A stretch of 64,000 bases of DNA from Brevibacillus formosus (GCF_003013405.1 NZ_PXZL01000001.1:62001-126000); one strand, 5' to 3'. Shown: positions 26,899 through 34,942, counted from the stretch's first letter. Program-made: numbers and translations. Notes: generated by a model from the letters alone, not told the origin.

Positions 26899-27202
26899 GT
26901 TCGGTTTGGGATGAAGGAGTTTGCTTCAATCGTTACCTAATTATCTTGTTTGTTGTTGTACCCTTATTGGATCACCTTACGTCTGGCAGGAGCCAATTCT
27001 TCACCGGTGCAGCTCATATGCTTGATGCAGTCATGTATGAAGTGATGCCATCATGCAGGTAATCCCCTGTTTTGTAGGGCGATGTGGGCAGCAGCGGTGG
27101 GGAATGGCTTTTTACAAGGTGAAGACAAGCCCGATTTCACTGGGTTTCTTAGTGTTCTTTTGGTACGAGTGAAAATTTTTACAAGAAATTATTCATTTCC
27201 TC
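26899..27202. other. Intergenic region with no recognised feature
   Basis: I see no gene or strong hairpin in this stretch; its base composition is ordinary. The tRNA promoter lies just after it. Confidence 0.5.
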
Positions 27203-27231
27203 TTGAAATCCATTTTACGATGCTGTATAGT
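27203..27231 (+). promoter_or_regulatory. Promoter of tRNA genes
   Basis: TTGAAA (27203-27208), a 17-base spacer and TATAGT (27226-27231) lie 30 bases before the first tRNA, matching the sigma-A consensus closely. Confidence 0.8.
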
Positions 27232-27261
27232 AATAAATGTGATCGACGTCCGATACGATTC

Positions 27262-27338
27262 GGGCCCTTAGCTCAGTTGGTCAGAGCGGTCGGCTCATAA
27301 CCGATTGGTCGTAGGTTCGAGTCCTACAGGGCCCACCA
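27262..27338 (+). tRNA. tRNA with CAU anticodon (probably Ile2 with modified C, or Met)
   Basis: The cloverleaf is complete: acceptor GGGCCCT/AGGGCCC, D-stem GCTC/GAGC, anticodon loop CTCATAA with CAU, T-loop GTTCGAGTC, and encoded CCA. The bases resemble the Bacillus tRNA-Ile(CAU) more than elongator Met, but the identity depends on a tilS modification I cannot see. Confidence 0.95.
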
Positions 27339-27363
27339 TTAAACGATCACACACATATCCCAT

Positions 27364-27439
27364 GATCCGGTAGCTCAGTTGGGAGAGCACCATCTTGACA
27401 GGGTGGGGGTCGCTGGTTCGAACCCAGTCCGGATCACCA
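27364..27439 (+). tRNA. tRNA-Val (GAC)
   Basis: Acceptor GATCCGG/CCGGATC, D-stem GCTC/GAGC, anticodon stem CCATC/GGTGG with loop TTGACAG (GAC), and encoded CCA. An integrase stub lies just downstream, so this tRNA may be an integration site. Confidence 0.94.
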
Positions 27440-27453
27440 TATATCGAATGTTG

Positions 27454-27480
27454 AAACCCTTGGTAATCAAGGGTTTTTCT
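27454..27480 (+). terminator. Terminator of tRNA operon
   Basis: The stem AAACCCTTG / CAAGGGTTT with a 5-base loop and T-run lies 14 bases after tRNA-Val. Confidence 0.85.
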
Positions 27481-27564
27481 TATGTCCTCGTACATCCACC
27501 CTGACAACAAAATCCCTCTACGTTGTCGCTTGACAACATTTTGACAACCTTTATTCAACTAAAG

Positions 27565-27801
27565 TCATTTTGAGCGTTTCTGTTTCATCATTTTCTCGAA
27601 GTTGTCAGCAGCATCTTTTTGCATGTCCGGCATGACATGGCTGTATACATCCATTGTAAATCCAAACCGGCTATGCCCAAGACGTTCAGATATAACTTTA
27701 GGATGCTCGCCCATCTGTAATAACATAGTGGCGTGAATGTGACGTAGATCGTGAAAACAAATGACTGGGAGTCCGCTTTTCTTCGTGATTCGTTCGTAGT
27801 G
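27565..27801 (-). pseudogene. Tyrosine recombinase, C-terminal fragment
   Basis: The minus-strand translation ends in FHDLRHIHATMLLQMGEH, with the H-x-x-R of the tyrosine recombinase, and later LGHSRFGFTMDVYSHV, with the H and catalytic Tyr. About 78 residues remain; upstream is a stop codon, and the N-terminal and core domains are missing. It is a remnant of a phage or element integrase beside tRNA-Val. Confidence 0.8.
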
Positions 27802-27931
27802 TCACAGTAGGTTGCGAGGGTCTTGTGGTCGGCCGTCATCTGAGCAACTGGTCTACTTACTCGGGAAAGCCAACAAAGACTACAATGCACACGTTTATCA
27901 AGTGGAGTAATCCTCTGTTCTTCACCCACAA
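27802..27931 (+). pseudogene. Remnant of an unidentified gene, 3' end
   Basis: An open frame on the plus strand ends LVYLLGKANKDYNAHVYQVE at about 27909 without a plausible start. It joins the integrase stub directly at 27801, which suggests deletion. The function is unknown. Confidence 0.35.
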
Positions 27932-27946
27932 ACAAGGAGGGATAGT

Positions 27947-28111
27947 ATGAAGTGTGTATTTTGTGATGAAGAGATCGTGGCTGACAAGCCTGAGTGGATA
28001 TTGGTAAGCAAGAAACCTTCTGTCGAACATTTTTGTACCTTGGGATGCTTGTCAGGGCATGTGGATGAAATGGCAATTGAGGCAGAAGAAAAACACGGAT
28101 TGATTAATTAA
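27947..28111 (+). CDS. Small Cys-rich protein (54 aa)
   Basis: The frame runs MKCVFCDEEIVADKPEW... and includes CVFC and a later CTLGC, which could form a small zinc-binding knuckle (two CxxC-like pairs). AAGGAGG is placed ideally upstream. It resembles small phage-encoded zinc-finger proteins. The function is unknown, and the setting is a decayed element. Confidence 0.6.
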   Translation: MKCVFCDEEIVADKPEWILVSKKPSVEHFCTLGCLSGHVDEMAIEAEEKHGLIN

Positions 28112-28283
28112 ATTGATATAAGTGTATCCGGCGGTGCGGATCAAATGCGCCGCCGGATACAAAATGCTCATAGTGTCAAGGAGGAAGAGAATGGGTTTAG
28201 ATGCTATTGTGTCAAAATGAGATGCAGGGTAGTACCAGCGTAGCTGACACCACCCCCATATACAACTTGAGAGTTATTCCAAC
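28112..28283 (+). other. Long perfect hairpin plus short start-like relic
   Basis: A 14-bp stem (28124-28137 with 28147-28160, GTATCCGGCGG type) lies after the Cys-rich gene, without a T-run. Beyond it, AAGGAGG precedes an ATG (28192) that opens only nine codons, MGLDAIVSK, which looks like the start of a broken gene. Confidence 0.4.
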
Positions 28284-28706
28284 TCAATCACAATATACTG
28301 CACCTTTTGGTGATCCGTTAGCCCAAAGAGGTTTGATAATAACAATTCTATATTCGTAACCAACGGTGGTAGATAAGGAGTCAGTATAGGTACCCTGACC
28401 ATTCAGACGTGTAATACCAGTTCCTAAGTCCAACCAAAGTGCATCTTTGCTTGTTCTTCTTTGTACTTGAAAATTGCCTTCACCAGAACTGTTACTAACT
28501 GTCAATTTCATTGTGGACTTAGTTGCTTCGCATCCCTCACTTAACCAACCTGCTATCCCAAAAGGGATGTCTTCGTAAGTCCCTAAAAACACCGTCGCAT
28601 TTGGATTTTGTTTAGCAGCAATTGCAGCACTTGCGGAGCTAAGAAGCAAAGATGCGCACATCATGATGGACAATACCGGTTTCAACCTTTTCTTTATAAT
28701 ATCCAC
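28284..28706 (-). CDS. Secreted hypothetical protein
   Basis: This 140-residue protein starts with a classical signal peptide: KKRLKPVLSIMMCASLLLSSASAAIAA, a basic start, a hydrophobic core and an A-x-A cleavage site near residue 30. The mature ~110 residues are rich in Ser/Thr/Gly, beta-like, with Cys near positions 59 and 139. The annotated start is a GTG with a poor ribosome site, so it may differ. Nearest neighbours are a lanthipeptide-like precursor gene upstream and phage remnants. The function is unknown. Confidence 0.65.
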   Translation of the reverse strand: MDIIKKRLKPVLSIMMCASLLLSSASAAIAAKQNPNATVFLGTYEDIPFGIAGWLSEGCEATKSTMKLTVSNSSGEGNFQVQRRTSKDALWLDLGTGITRLNGQGTYTDSLSTTVGYEYRIVIIKPLWANGSPKGAVYCD

Positions 28707-28846
28707 CTCACTATAAAAGAATAGTTACTACGAAAAAAACACCATATTTTGGTAAGTCTATCATCAGGAAAATAGTTGCTATTGAACTAAATTGTGAGGG
28801 GACTTAACACAACGGTAATTGAGGAAAATGGGCAAATTACCTACTT

Positions 28847-28881
28847 AAGACAAAACAAGAACCCACTGTCGCCAGTGGGTT
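28847..28881 (-). terminator. Terminator downstream of the peptide gene
   Basis: AACCCACTG/CAGTGGGTT with a 4-base loop is followed on the minus strand by CTTGTTTTGTCTT. It lies 42 bases past the stop of the 43-residue gene. Confidence 0.6.
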
Positions 28882-28922
28882 GGAAATTTTGTATTCCGAC
28901 TTATGTTAAAAGACTGCTTTTC

Positions 28923-29054
28923 TCAGCAAGACAAGCTGCAGCGTCCAACAAATGTTATGCACCATTGGGTCATATTAGGCTTGTGCAAGTCTGGTCTCAC
29001 TAGACTTACAGATTTCACCTGTATATCTAAATCAAACAAATCTTGTTTTTGCAT
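28923..29054 (-). CDS. Lanthipeptide-type precursor peptide (43 aa), orphan
   Basis: The minus-strand frame gives a 43-residue peptide. It opens MQKQDLFDLDIQVKSV, which contains the F-D-L-D-I-Q-V pattern of class I lantibiotic leaders (nisin, subtilin and gallidermin leaders carry F-N-L-D or F-D-L-D). The C-terminal part reads TQWCITFVGRCSLSC: three Cys and four Ser/Thr that could form lanthionine rings, and the final S-L-S-C could form an S-x-x-C AviCys ring. AGGAGGG precedes the ATG with a 7-base spacing, and a terminator follows. No LanB, LanC, LanM, transporter or immunity gene is present in the window. The identification is by motif and not by a search. Confidence 0.6.
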   Translation of the reverse strand: MQKQDLFDLDIQVKSVSLVRPDLHKPNMTQWCITFVGRCSLSC

Positions 29055-29208
29055 TGTTAGTCCCTCCTAATAATATGGTTTTGTTTACAGTAAATGGTAA
29101 TACAAAAACGGCTTTTAGTAAAGTGATTAATAGATATTTAGTTTTGTAGAAAGTACGGATGGTGTAGCCGTTACTTCGAAATTGGTAACACAACACACGA
29201 TTTGTTAA

Positions 29209-29857
29209 ATGAGAATTAAGAAAAGGGGAGGTGGTGTAGGTGAAAAATGTCCAGCTACTCAATGGGGTAAAAAATCAATCTGTAGTGTCTACAACCTCCA
29301 CGTTGGTAAGATCGAAACCTGCCCGGAGTGGGACAATTACATCATAGAGAATCAAGGATTACTGGATCGGAACGGGCAGCTCGCCTATATCAATCTTGAG
29401 CCAGCTCTTGAAGTTGTGCAAAAGGTAGAGGAAGAAATCAAGGATTACCATTGGATGGTGAAAGAGGTTGAGCGTCTAAGGAAGGAAATAGACAAGGTGA
29501 TATCTTCGAATCCGTCGATACAAGAGAAATTGGTCGCTACCTATGGCAATGCTGCAGGCATGCCGAGCGGGAAAGGCTTACGCCTCTCCACCTTGACCAT
29601 TCCGGAAGAACGGTATGAAAAGCGCATCGAGCGAATGAAAAGCCTTGAAGAGAAGGTGCGGCAAATAAGCGATTTTGCAAATAATCTTGAGGATAACAAG
29701 TACAGAACAGTCCTTGAATGTATGATGGACGGGATGCGTATGAACAGCATTGCCCGACATGTAGGAGTTTCCCGACAACTATTTAAATGAGATGAAGCGG
29801 GATATCGTTAACCGATTAGCAAAGGAGCTGTACAGCGAGGAATTGTTAGGTTCCTGA
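29209..29857 (+). pseudogene. Phage-type sigma/ArpU-like transcription regulator, frameshifted
   Basis: The frame from 29209 covers ~190 residues: a coiled central part (ALEVVQKVEEEIKDYHWMV) and an HTH (CMMDGMRMNSIARHVGVSRQ) of the sort seen in phage late-gene regulators. It stops at 29788-29790, while the next frame continues as LNEMKRDIVNRLAKELY to the stop at 29857, so a one-base indel has broken it. The start may instead be GTG 29240 after GGAGGT, in another frame, implying a second indel. Confidence 0.55.
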
Positions 29858-29924
29858 AAGGTTGGCGGAATGACGTTTTTAAAGAAGAGCAGATGCATAA
29901 ATACTCAGGCAATCCATGATGAAG

Positions 29925-29955
29925 AAGCCCTCGGGAATGAACCGAGTGGCTTTTT
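29925..29955 (+). terminator. Hairpin terminator
   Basis: AAGCCCTCGG / CCGAGTGGCTTTTT; a phage-type terminator after the broken regulator. Confidence 0.65.
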
Positions 29956-30145
29956 GTGGTTCTAAAAACCTATGGTTATAATGATGTGTTTGTTACTTTG
30001 TGTCTATTGTTAGTGTGCGTTCCACATCCGATACTTCATTACGTGGGCATTATTCCCTTTTTATATTAGATTGGATATCAGGCGTATCGATCAACATGAG
30101 AATCTCCCATCTGTATAGAAACCTTTACAGAGAGGAGGAGACTGT

Positions 30146-31423
30146 TTGCCCAATATTGAAGGTATCAATATCCAGCAGTCAAGTGCTGAACGCAAGAGCT
30201 ACGTGGTTGTGGGAGCCATTTTATCATGCAGCAGCGGAAGTAAACAGAGTCGGCTGAAAATGCCGTTCAGCCATGGTGTTTTTGTAAAAGGAAAGCCGCA
30301 AATGAACATCATGGATTTTGTTCCTAACGTAAATATCATGCCATTCGGAAAGTGCAGCAGCTTACAAAATCCCACAGTCGCTTCTGCCACAGCAGTCAAC
30401 AATGGTGTACTTAAACCAATGCCGTGCACACCTCTAACAACAATGCCATGGATAGATGGAAAAGCGGACAAAATGGTCGGTGGTCATCCGGCATTGCTTA
30501 ATAAATCAACAAATATGTGTTTCTATTGTGGGCAGATAAAGATTGAAGATGACGGGCAGGATTTGGGTGGTGTGACGGTAGGAAATCAGTCGTCAACAAA
30601 TAGCGGGCCGTCTGCTGCTGGTTTTGGACAAGGACCAGCTTGCGAAAAGCCGCAGGAAAAGCCTAGCATGTGGGATAATTTCGTCAAAGGAATCTCGATG
30701 TTGGGAGACGTTCCTGCTGCGATGCAAAAAGCGGCAAGTGAACTGCCATGGGCTTTGGAGAAAGCTGCTAATGATTTGCCAAAAGGTTTACAGAAGGCGG
30801 CAGAGGATTTACCTAAGGCTGTTGGAGCGTTTGTAAGGGAAGGCTTTATCGAGCCAATACAAGAAGATTTGGATACGTTGCGGGATGATAAAGTTGGTTT
30901 TGCGGATGGAATTGCAATTGGTGGACTTGCCTTGGGTGTACTTACGCTGGGGAGAAGCAAAAACGTAAAAAATTTAGTTGATGCGGCAAGAAAAGGAAAG
31001 AAGAGGACAAGTGTAGGTCTTACAAGAAGCACCGGGGATTCCACTAGTTCTATGAATCCAGCTAAATTTGATAGGATGAAAAAAGCATTTGAAAAACAGG
31101 GGGGAATAATTGACCAGTCAGAAGAAGCGATAAGATATTTAGATTACCGTGGGGCAGAGGCTGTCACTTGGAATGAGAAGACAATACAATTAAGGCAGAA
31201 TCCAACGACTTCTGCTGTATTCGAAGAGTTTATTCATACTGCGCAATATAGAGCAGGGAAAATCCCCGACCAAACGCCAAGAACAGTACTGACCGTGGAA
31301 ATTGAAGCTGCTGAAAAACTAATAAAATACAGAAAGGCATACGGCATTCCGAACATTGAAACAAGAGATACAATTAATAGATTAAGAGATTTGAGACAAC
31401 AATTTGATGAACTAGGGAATTGA
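30146..31423 (+). CDS. DUF4280 (PAAR-like) polymorphic toxin with putative zincin-like C-terminus
   Basis: This 425-residue protein starts at TTG 30146 after GAGGAGGAG. Residues ~1-140 form a DUF4280/PAAR-like domain ending MCFYCGQIKI. A linker with amphipathic helices (LPKGLQKAAEDLPKAV repeats) and a hydrophobic segment (IAIGGLALGVLTLG) follow. The last ~110 residues resemble a metallopeptidase toxin: EEFIHTAQYRAG has an E-x-x-H core, and EIEAAEKLIKYRKAYGIPN follows. It would be delivered into neighbouring cells by a secretion or contractile system not present here. Immunity is probably the next gene. The toxin class is inferred from motifs. Confidence 0.72.
   Translation: MPNIEGINIQQSSAERKSYVVVGAILSCSSGSKQSRLKMPFSHGVFVKGKPQMNIMDFVPNVNIMPFGKCSSLQNPTVASATAVNNGVLKPMPCTPLTTMPWIDGKADKMVGGHPALLNKSTNMCFYCGQIKIEDDGQDLGGVTVGNQSSTNSGPSAAGFGQGPACEKPQEKPSMWDNFVKGISMLGDVPAAMQKAASELPWALEKAANDLPKGLQKAAEDLPKAVGAFVREGFIEPIQEDLDTLRDDKVGFADGIAIGGLALGVLTLGRSKNVKNLVDAARKGKKRTSVGLTRSTGDSTSSMNPAKFDRMKKAFEKQGGIIDQSEEAIRYLDYRGAEAVTWNEKTIQLRQNPTTSAVFEEFIHTAQYRAGKIPDQTPRTVLTVEIEAAEKLIKYRKAYGIPNIETRDTINRLRDLRQQFDELGN
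30416..31008 (+). repeat. Direct repeat copy 1 (PAAR/linker region)
   Basis: About 590 bases match copy 2 at 32231-32823 with only scattered substitutions. The region codes for the DUF4280 end and linker; the tails beyond it differ. Confidence 0.85.
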
Positions 31424-31434
31424 GGAGGGTGAAT

Positions 31435-31695
31435 ATGTTTTCAATTGAGGTCAAAACAGCTTTCTTTATCAAAGTTGCCAATATAGTTGCTATCGAAGGT
31501 AAGGCAAATGGTGATTTAAAGGCTAAAGTTCTTCATGATGAGACCGATAATTCAAAGTCCTATAATGTAAAAGGAGTTGCATTGGTTAATGGGCGGGAAT
31601 ACATTAGTCCTCTAGAATCCATAACTCTTCAATTAGAGCCTGGAGACTATAATGCCGAGGATTTAATAGGAAAAAGATTGGTAAGCTATGATTAA
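31435..31695 (+). CDS. Probable immunity protein for the DUF4280 toxin
   Basis: An 86-residue, beta-rich, soluble protein starts 11 bases after the toxin stop, with a GGAGGGT site at the right spacing. It has no known signature, so the role rests on its position and size alone. The ATG at 31435 was chosen; an in-frame ATG 15 bases upstream overlaps the toxin stop. Confidence 0.6.
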   Translation: MFSIEVKTAFFIKVANIVAIEGKANGDLKAKVLHDETDNSKSYNVKGVALVNGREYISPLESITLQLEPGDYNAEDLIGKRLVSYD

Positions 31696-31862
31696 GAAGT
31701 GATTGCCATGTTTACTAATAATGGGGCTTTTGTCTCCTGACCGATACCCCAGTGCGGTGTCAATTCCTCATACAAGTAATAAAATTGTTGAGGTTATCTA
31801 ACTGGTTGACACATCTGACGCTTTTGACGGTTTTTGCAATACTAAGTGTACGCACGATGAAT

Positions 31863-31900
31863 AAGCCGCTCAGGGGAATATACCTGGGTGGCTTTTGTTT
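31863..31900 (+). terminator. Hairpin terminator upstream of HNH relic
   Basis: AAGCCGCTCAGG / CCTGGGTGGCTTTT; similar in sequence to the hairpin at 29925, which suggests a shared element origin. Confidence 0.6.
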
Positions 31901-31931
31901 TAGTCCGACAAATTCGAAAGGGGGAAGAGTA

Positions 31932-32219
31932 TTGAGCCAGTCGGTGTACAAGTCACGGTGTTGGAAGCGGAAGCGGGCAGCCATCTTACGGAGAGATCAA
32001 TACATGTGTCAAGAGAGTAAGCGGTACGGTAAGACTAAACCAACTACTACAGTGCATCATATATACCTACTAGAGTTTTATCCAGAACTAGCATTCGTGG
32101 ACTGCAACCTTATTTCTCTCAGCGACAAGTAGCACAACGCTATGCATGATAGGGTGACTCACGAGTTAACAGAGGCAGGACTAGCTTGGCAGGAAAGGAC
32201 TCGACTCATTGTAAACTGA
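31932..32219 (+). pseudogene. HNH endonuclease with premature amber stop
   Basis: From TTG 31932 (after AAGGGGG) the frame reads a phage-type HNH nuclease: WKRKRAAILRRDQYMCQES, then TTVHHIYLLEFYPELAF and CNLISLSDK, then an amber stop at 32130-32132. After the stop the same frame continues as HNAMHDRVTHELTEAGLAW to 32219. A paired-Cys and His pattern is partly retained (HH of HNH). It is inactivated unless the codon is read through. Confidence 0.7.
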
Positions 32220-33004
32220 TAGTGTGTACGCCAATGCCGTGCATACCTCTGACGACAATGCCATGGATAGATGGGAAAGCGGACAAAATGGTCGGTGGAC
32301 ATCCGGCATTGCTAAATAAATCAACAAATATGTGTTTCTATTGTGGGCAGATCAAGATTGAAGATGACGGGCAGGATTTGGGTGGTGTGACGGTAGGAAT
32401 TCAGTCGTCAACAAATACCGGTCCGCCCGCTGCTGGTTTTGGACAAGGACCAGCTTGCGAAAAGCCGCAGGAAAAGCCTAGAATGTGGGATAGTTTCGTC
32501 AAAGGAATCTCGATGCTGGGAGATGTTCCAGCTGCGATGCAAAAAGCGGCAAGTGAATTGCCGGGGGCCTTGGAGAAAGCAACTATTGATTTGCCAAAAG
32601 GTTTGAAAATGGCAGCTCAGGATTTGCCCAAGGGTGTTGGCGTGTTTGTGAGGGAAGGCTATATCGAGCCAATGCAAGAAGACTTGGATACGCTACGGGA
32701 TGAAAAAATCGATCTCGCGGATGGAATTGCAATCGGTGGGATTGCCTTAGGTGTACTAACACTGGGGAGAAGTAAAAACGTTAAAAATTTAGTGGATGCG
32801 GCAAGGAAAGGGGAGAAGATGACAGGTGAAGGTATAGAACTATACCGTCGAACAGCAAACGTTGGTGAGTTTAGTCATCTGGAAGTACCTATGCAATTAA
32901 AAGAAGTTAAGCGTTTAGCAGAACTAGCAGGAATTGGATTAGATGGTGTAAAAGTTAGAATAATTAGAGACCCTGAAATGGTTCGGTTACCACATTCAGG
33001 CTGA
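32186..33004 (+). pseudogene. Orphan DUF4280 toxin cassette, 5'-truncated
   Basis: The region coding PMPCIPLTTMPWIDGKADKM to LGRSKNVKNLVDAARKG is a second copy of the linker part of the 30146 toxin, without its first ~90 codons. The tail after the repeat differs: YRRTANVGEFSHLEVPMQLKEV and DPEMVRLPHSG, a different toxin tip that stops early. This is the usual form of an orphan toxin cassette parked downstream of a full-length toxin. Confidence 0.72.
32231..32823 (+). repeat. Direct repeat copy 2
   Basis: Matches copy 1 at 30416-31008; the two would support recombination that swaps toxin tips. Confidence 0.85.
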
Positions 33005-33216
33005 TTTGTCCTAACTGTAGCGGTCAAAATATTGAGTATGAATTTATTGGAGATAATCAGAAGAGAGAGGGATATTTTTTAATCTGGTGCAATGATTGTT
33101 TAGAAGGATTGCATATTTCAAGGATTGATATTCCTAAGCAAGCAAAGATAATACCATTTGGTGCACCTTCAGAACTTACTTCACACATTCCAAATTTCAA
33201 AAAGGTAATTCCTTAA
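33004..33216 (+). pseudogene. Zinc-ribbon immunity-like protein, start lost
   Basis: From base 33004 a frame reads ICPNCSGQNIEYEFIGDNQ and then IWCNDCLEGLHISRIDIP, ending KKVIP at 33216. Two C-x2-C pairs form a zinc ribbon. No start codon is in frame; it joins the truncated toxin tip directly, so a deletion seems to have removed the toxin end and the start of this partner gene. Confidence 0.6.
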
Positions 33217-33229
33217 AACTTACCGGAAA

Positions 33230-33270
33230 GAAACCTTGATTGGCTTCGTGCTATCATGGTTTCTTTTTTT
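33230..33270 (+). terminator. Terminator at end of toxin remnant
   Basis: GAAACCTTGAT/ATCATGGTTTC with a 12-base loop and a run of seven T. Confidence 0.75.
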
Positions 33271-33436
33271 GTGGTCTTGAAAACTTGTACCCCAACTATT
33301 TTTTCTTCAAAACTCATTCTTCTGTGCTCAATGGAGCTTGAACGCTCCAAAATGTCAAATTTGGTAAAAACAAGAAGGAATCTGTCGTTTCTAGTAGAAT
33401 ATAACCCTCAATAAGTAATTGAGGTGAAAAAGTTCC

Positions 33437-34093
33437 ATGCTGTTTGTCCTATTTTCAACATTGGAATACCTTGCAATATTTGCTCTTATGACTACGCTAT
33501 TTAGGTTTGGTTTTATTGTTCATATCAACCGCATTCTCTTTGTGAGTCTGGTATTAATGCTTTTCTCGTTTGGGCTGCGGCAATTTACACCATATGGAGA
33601 CTATGCGACTATAGCTCAAGTCGTCATAATCTTTGGGGCATTAGTCCTGGTATGGAACGTGAATTGGGGACATGCTGCCTTAATGACCATTATAACAGCA
33701 GGAATCTACTTGGGTATTCAGATGATGGAAGTGTTTTTCCTGACCGTCATAGGAACGCTAGAAACGATTGAATCGTTAGAGGATCGAAGCATCAACACAG
33801 GGTTCATATTCCAGACAATCTCCGCATTACTTACCTTTGCATTATGCTATGGACTTCGGAAATGTAGACTGCAATTTACATTTGTCAGAGACGGAGCGCC
33901 TTTCTCTCTTTATCATAGAATCAACATGGTGATTCTGTCACTGATCATTGTAACAGGTGTATTGATAACGGTCTTGTTTAAATTAGCAAGTACATATGGA
34001 ATTGGTTCCTTGGTGTGGATTTTCTTTGGAATGGCAATCGGAATCACGATACTGGCATGGCTGGCTATAAAAAGGGATGGGGAATATGATTGA
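33437..34093 (+). CDS. Six-helix membrane protein in Agr-like locus, AgrC-sensor-like, no kinase domain
   Basis: This 218-residue protein has about six to seven membrane helices and no soluble domain. It lies immediately before an agrB-like gene, overlapping it slightly. The size and topology match the sensor half of AgrC kinases, but there is no dimerisation or ATPase domain. It might be a receptor, an AIP exporter helper or an unrelated partner; the function is unknown. Confidence 0.55.
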   Translation: MLFVLFSTLEYLAIFALMTTLFRFGFIVHINRILFVSLVLMLFSFGLRQFTPYGDYATIAQVVIIFGALVLVWNVNWGHAALMTIITAGIYLGIQMMEVFFLTVIGTLETIESLEDRSINTGFIFQTISALLTFALCYGLRKCRLQFTFVRDGAPFSLYHRINMVILSLIIVTGVLITVLFKLASTYGIGSLVWIFFGMAIGITILAWLAIKRDGEYD

Positions 34094-34622
34094 AACTCTT
34101 GCTGAAAGAATAGCCATACAACTAAAGTCGATCAATCCACATGAAACAAAGTCAGTCCCTACCATGAAGTTTGGGTTAATCCTTATCATCAACATGCTGC
34201 TCATCATTACGATTAGCCTTACCATTTCACTCATGATAGGGACGTTCCAAGGAACATTACTCACATTGGCCGGATTTTTGGTCCTGCGCCAATTTTCAGG
34301 AGGATTTCACTATTCATCGTCTGTCTACTGCACGATGACAAGTATTGTGGGAGCTGTATTCATCCCTCTTATCACCCTTCCTAATGATTTTGTCACCCCG
34401 ATAATTATCATCACATTAGTCTTGGTAGCACTTTTTGCACCGCAAGATATGGAAATGCAATCACGACTATTCAAACAGAATCAGACTTTACTCCTCAAGA
34501 TCATTTCAATTACCATCGTCAGTTCATTATTTTTCATAGAAAGCGAGACACTGGTTAAGACCTTCTTTGTGCAAGCACTGACGCTAATTCCACTGAAAGG
34601 AGGTGGAAAAGATGAAAAATAA
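34086..34622 (+). CDS. agrB: AgrB-like accessory gene regulator (signal peptide processing protease)
   Basis: AgrB is a membrane cysteine endopeptidase that cuts AgrD and cyclises the autoinducer. This 178-residue protein has four to six membrane helices and the motif RQFSGGFHYSSSVYC, where His75 and Cys82 are separated by seven residues, exactly as His77/Cys84 in S. aureus AgrB. The preceding R-x-x-x-G-G is also kept. The 3' end overlaps the peptide gene, so translation is coupled. Confidence 0.9.
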   Translation: MIETLAERIAIQLKSINPHETKSVPTMKFGLILIINMLLIITISLTISLMIGTFQGTLLTLAGFLVLRQFSGGFHYSSSVYCTMTSIVGAVFIPLITLPNDFVTPIIIITLVLVALFAPQDMEMQSRLFKQNQTLLLKIISITIVSSLFFIESETLVKTFFVQALTLIPLKGGGKDEK

Positions 34623-34746
34623 AGCGATGATGTTCGTAGCGAAGCATGTTTCAGCAATTGCTTCATTCGTTGCGGTACTGGCAGTATCTACAGCATCCTT
34701 TGGTTTCGTGGGGAAACCTGAAATTCCAGAAGAATTAAAGAAATAA
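34612..34746 (+). CDS. agrD: AgrD-like cyclic lactone autoinducer precursor
   Basis: A 44-residue peptide with a positively charged amphipathic N-terminus, a central hydrophobic part, and the tail GKPEIPEELKK (in S. aureus the tail is DEVEVPKEL). The predicted ring is S-F-G-F-V (residues 29-33), aligned with C-D-F-I-M of S. aureus; Ser in place of Cys would give a lactone rather than thiolactone. GAAAGGAGG precedes the ATG, inside the end of agrB. The signal, if made, is sensed by an unknown receptor. Confidence 0.85.
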   Translation: MKNKAMMFVAKHVSAIASFVAVLAVSTASFGFVGKPEIPEELKK

Positions 34747-34909
34747 GGAGCAATGAACGACACAGACCATCTCTCACTCGACTTCAGTTCGAACGGGGAA
34801 AACTGGTTGCCTCATTGCGCTTTTGTAAATCTTAACTTTATAACAGATCATTCGCGTATGATTGTATGGTACTTATAGACTGCTTCTTTCAGAGCATTGC
34901 AAATTATCT

Positions 34910-34942
34910 ACCCCCTTGTTAGACAAGGGGGTTTCTTATTTT
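34910..34942 (+). terminator. Rho-independent terminator
   Basis: ACCCCCTTGT/ACAAGGGGGT, 3-base loop, then TTTCTTATTTT; 164 bases past agrD. Confidence 0.8.

Noticed and set aside
27295-27558. 87-codon minus-strand frame across both tRNAs
   Set aside because: It translates tRNA and flank sequence (ends GPVGLEPTTNRL), a known artefact of reading through tRNA genes.
28794-29003. 69-codon plus-strand frame
   Set aside because: It overlaps the peptide gene on the other strand and crosses a terminator hairpin; no ribosome site was seen.
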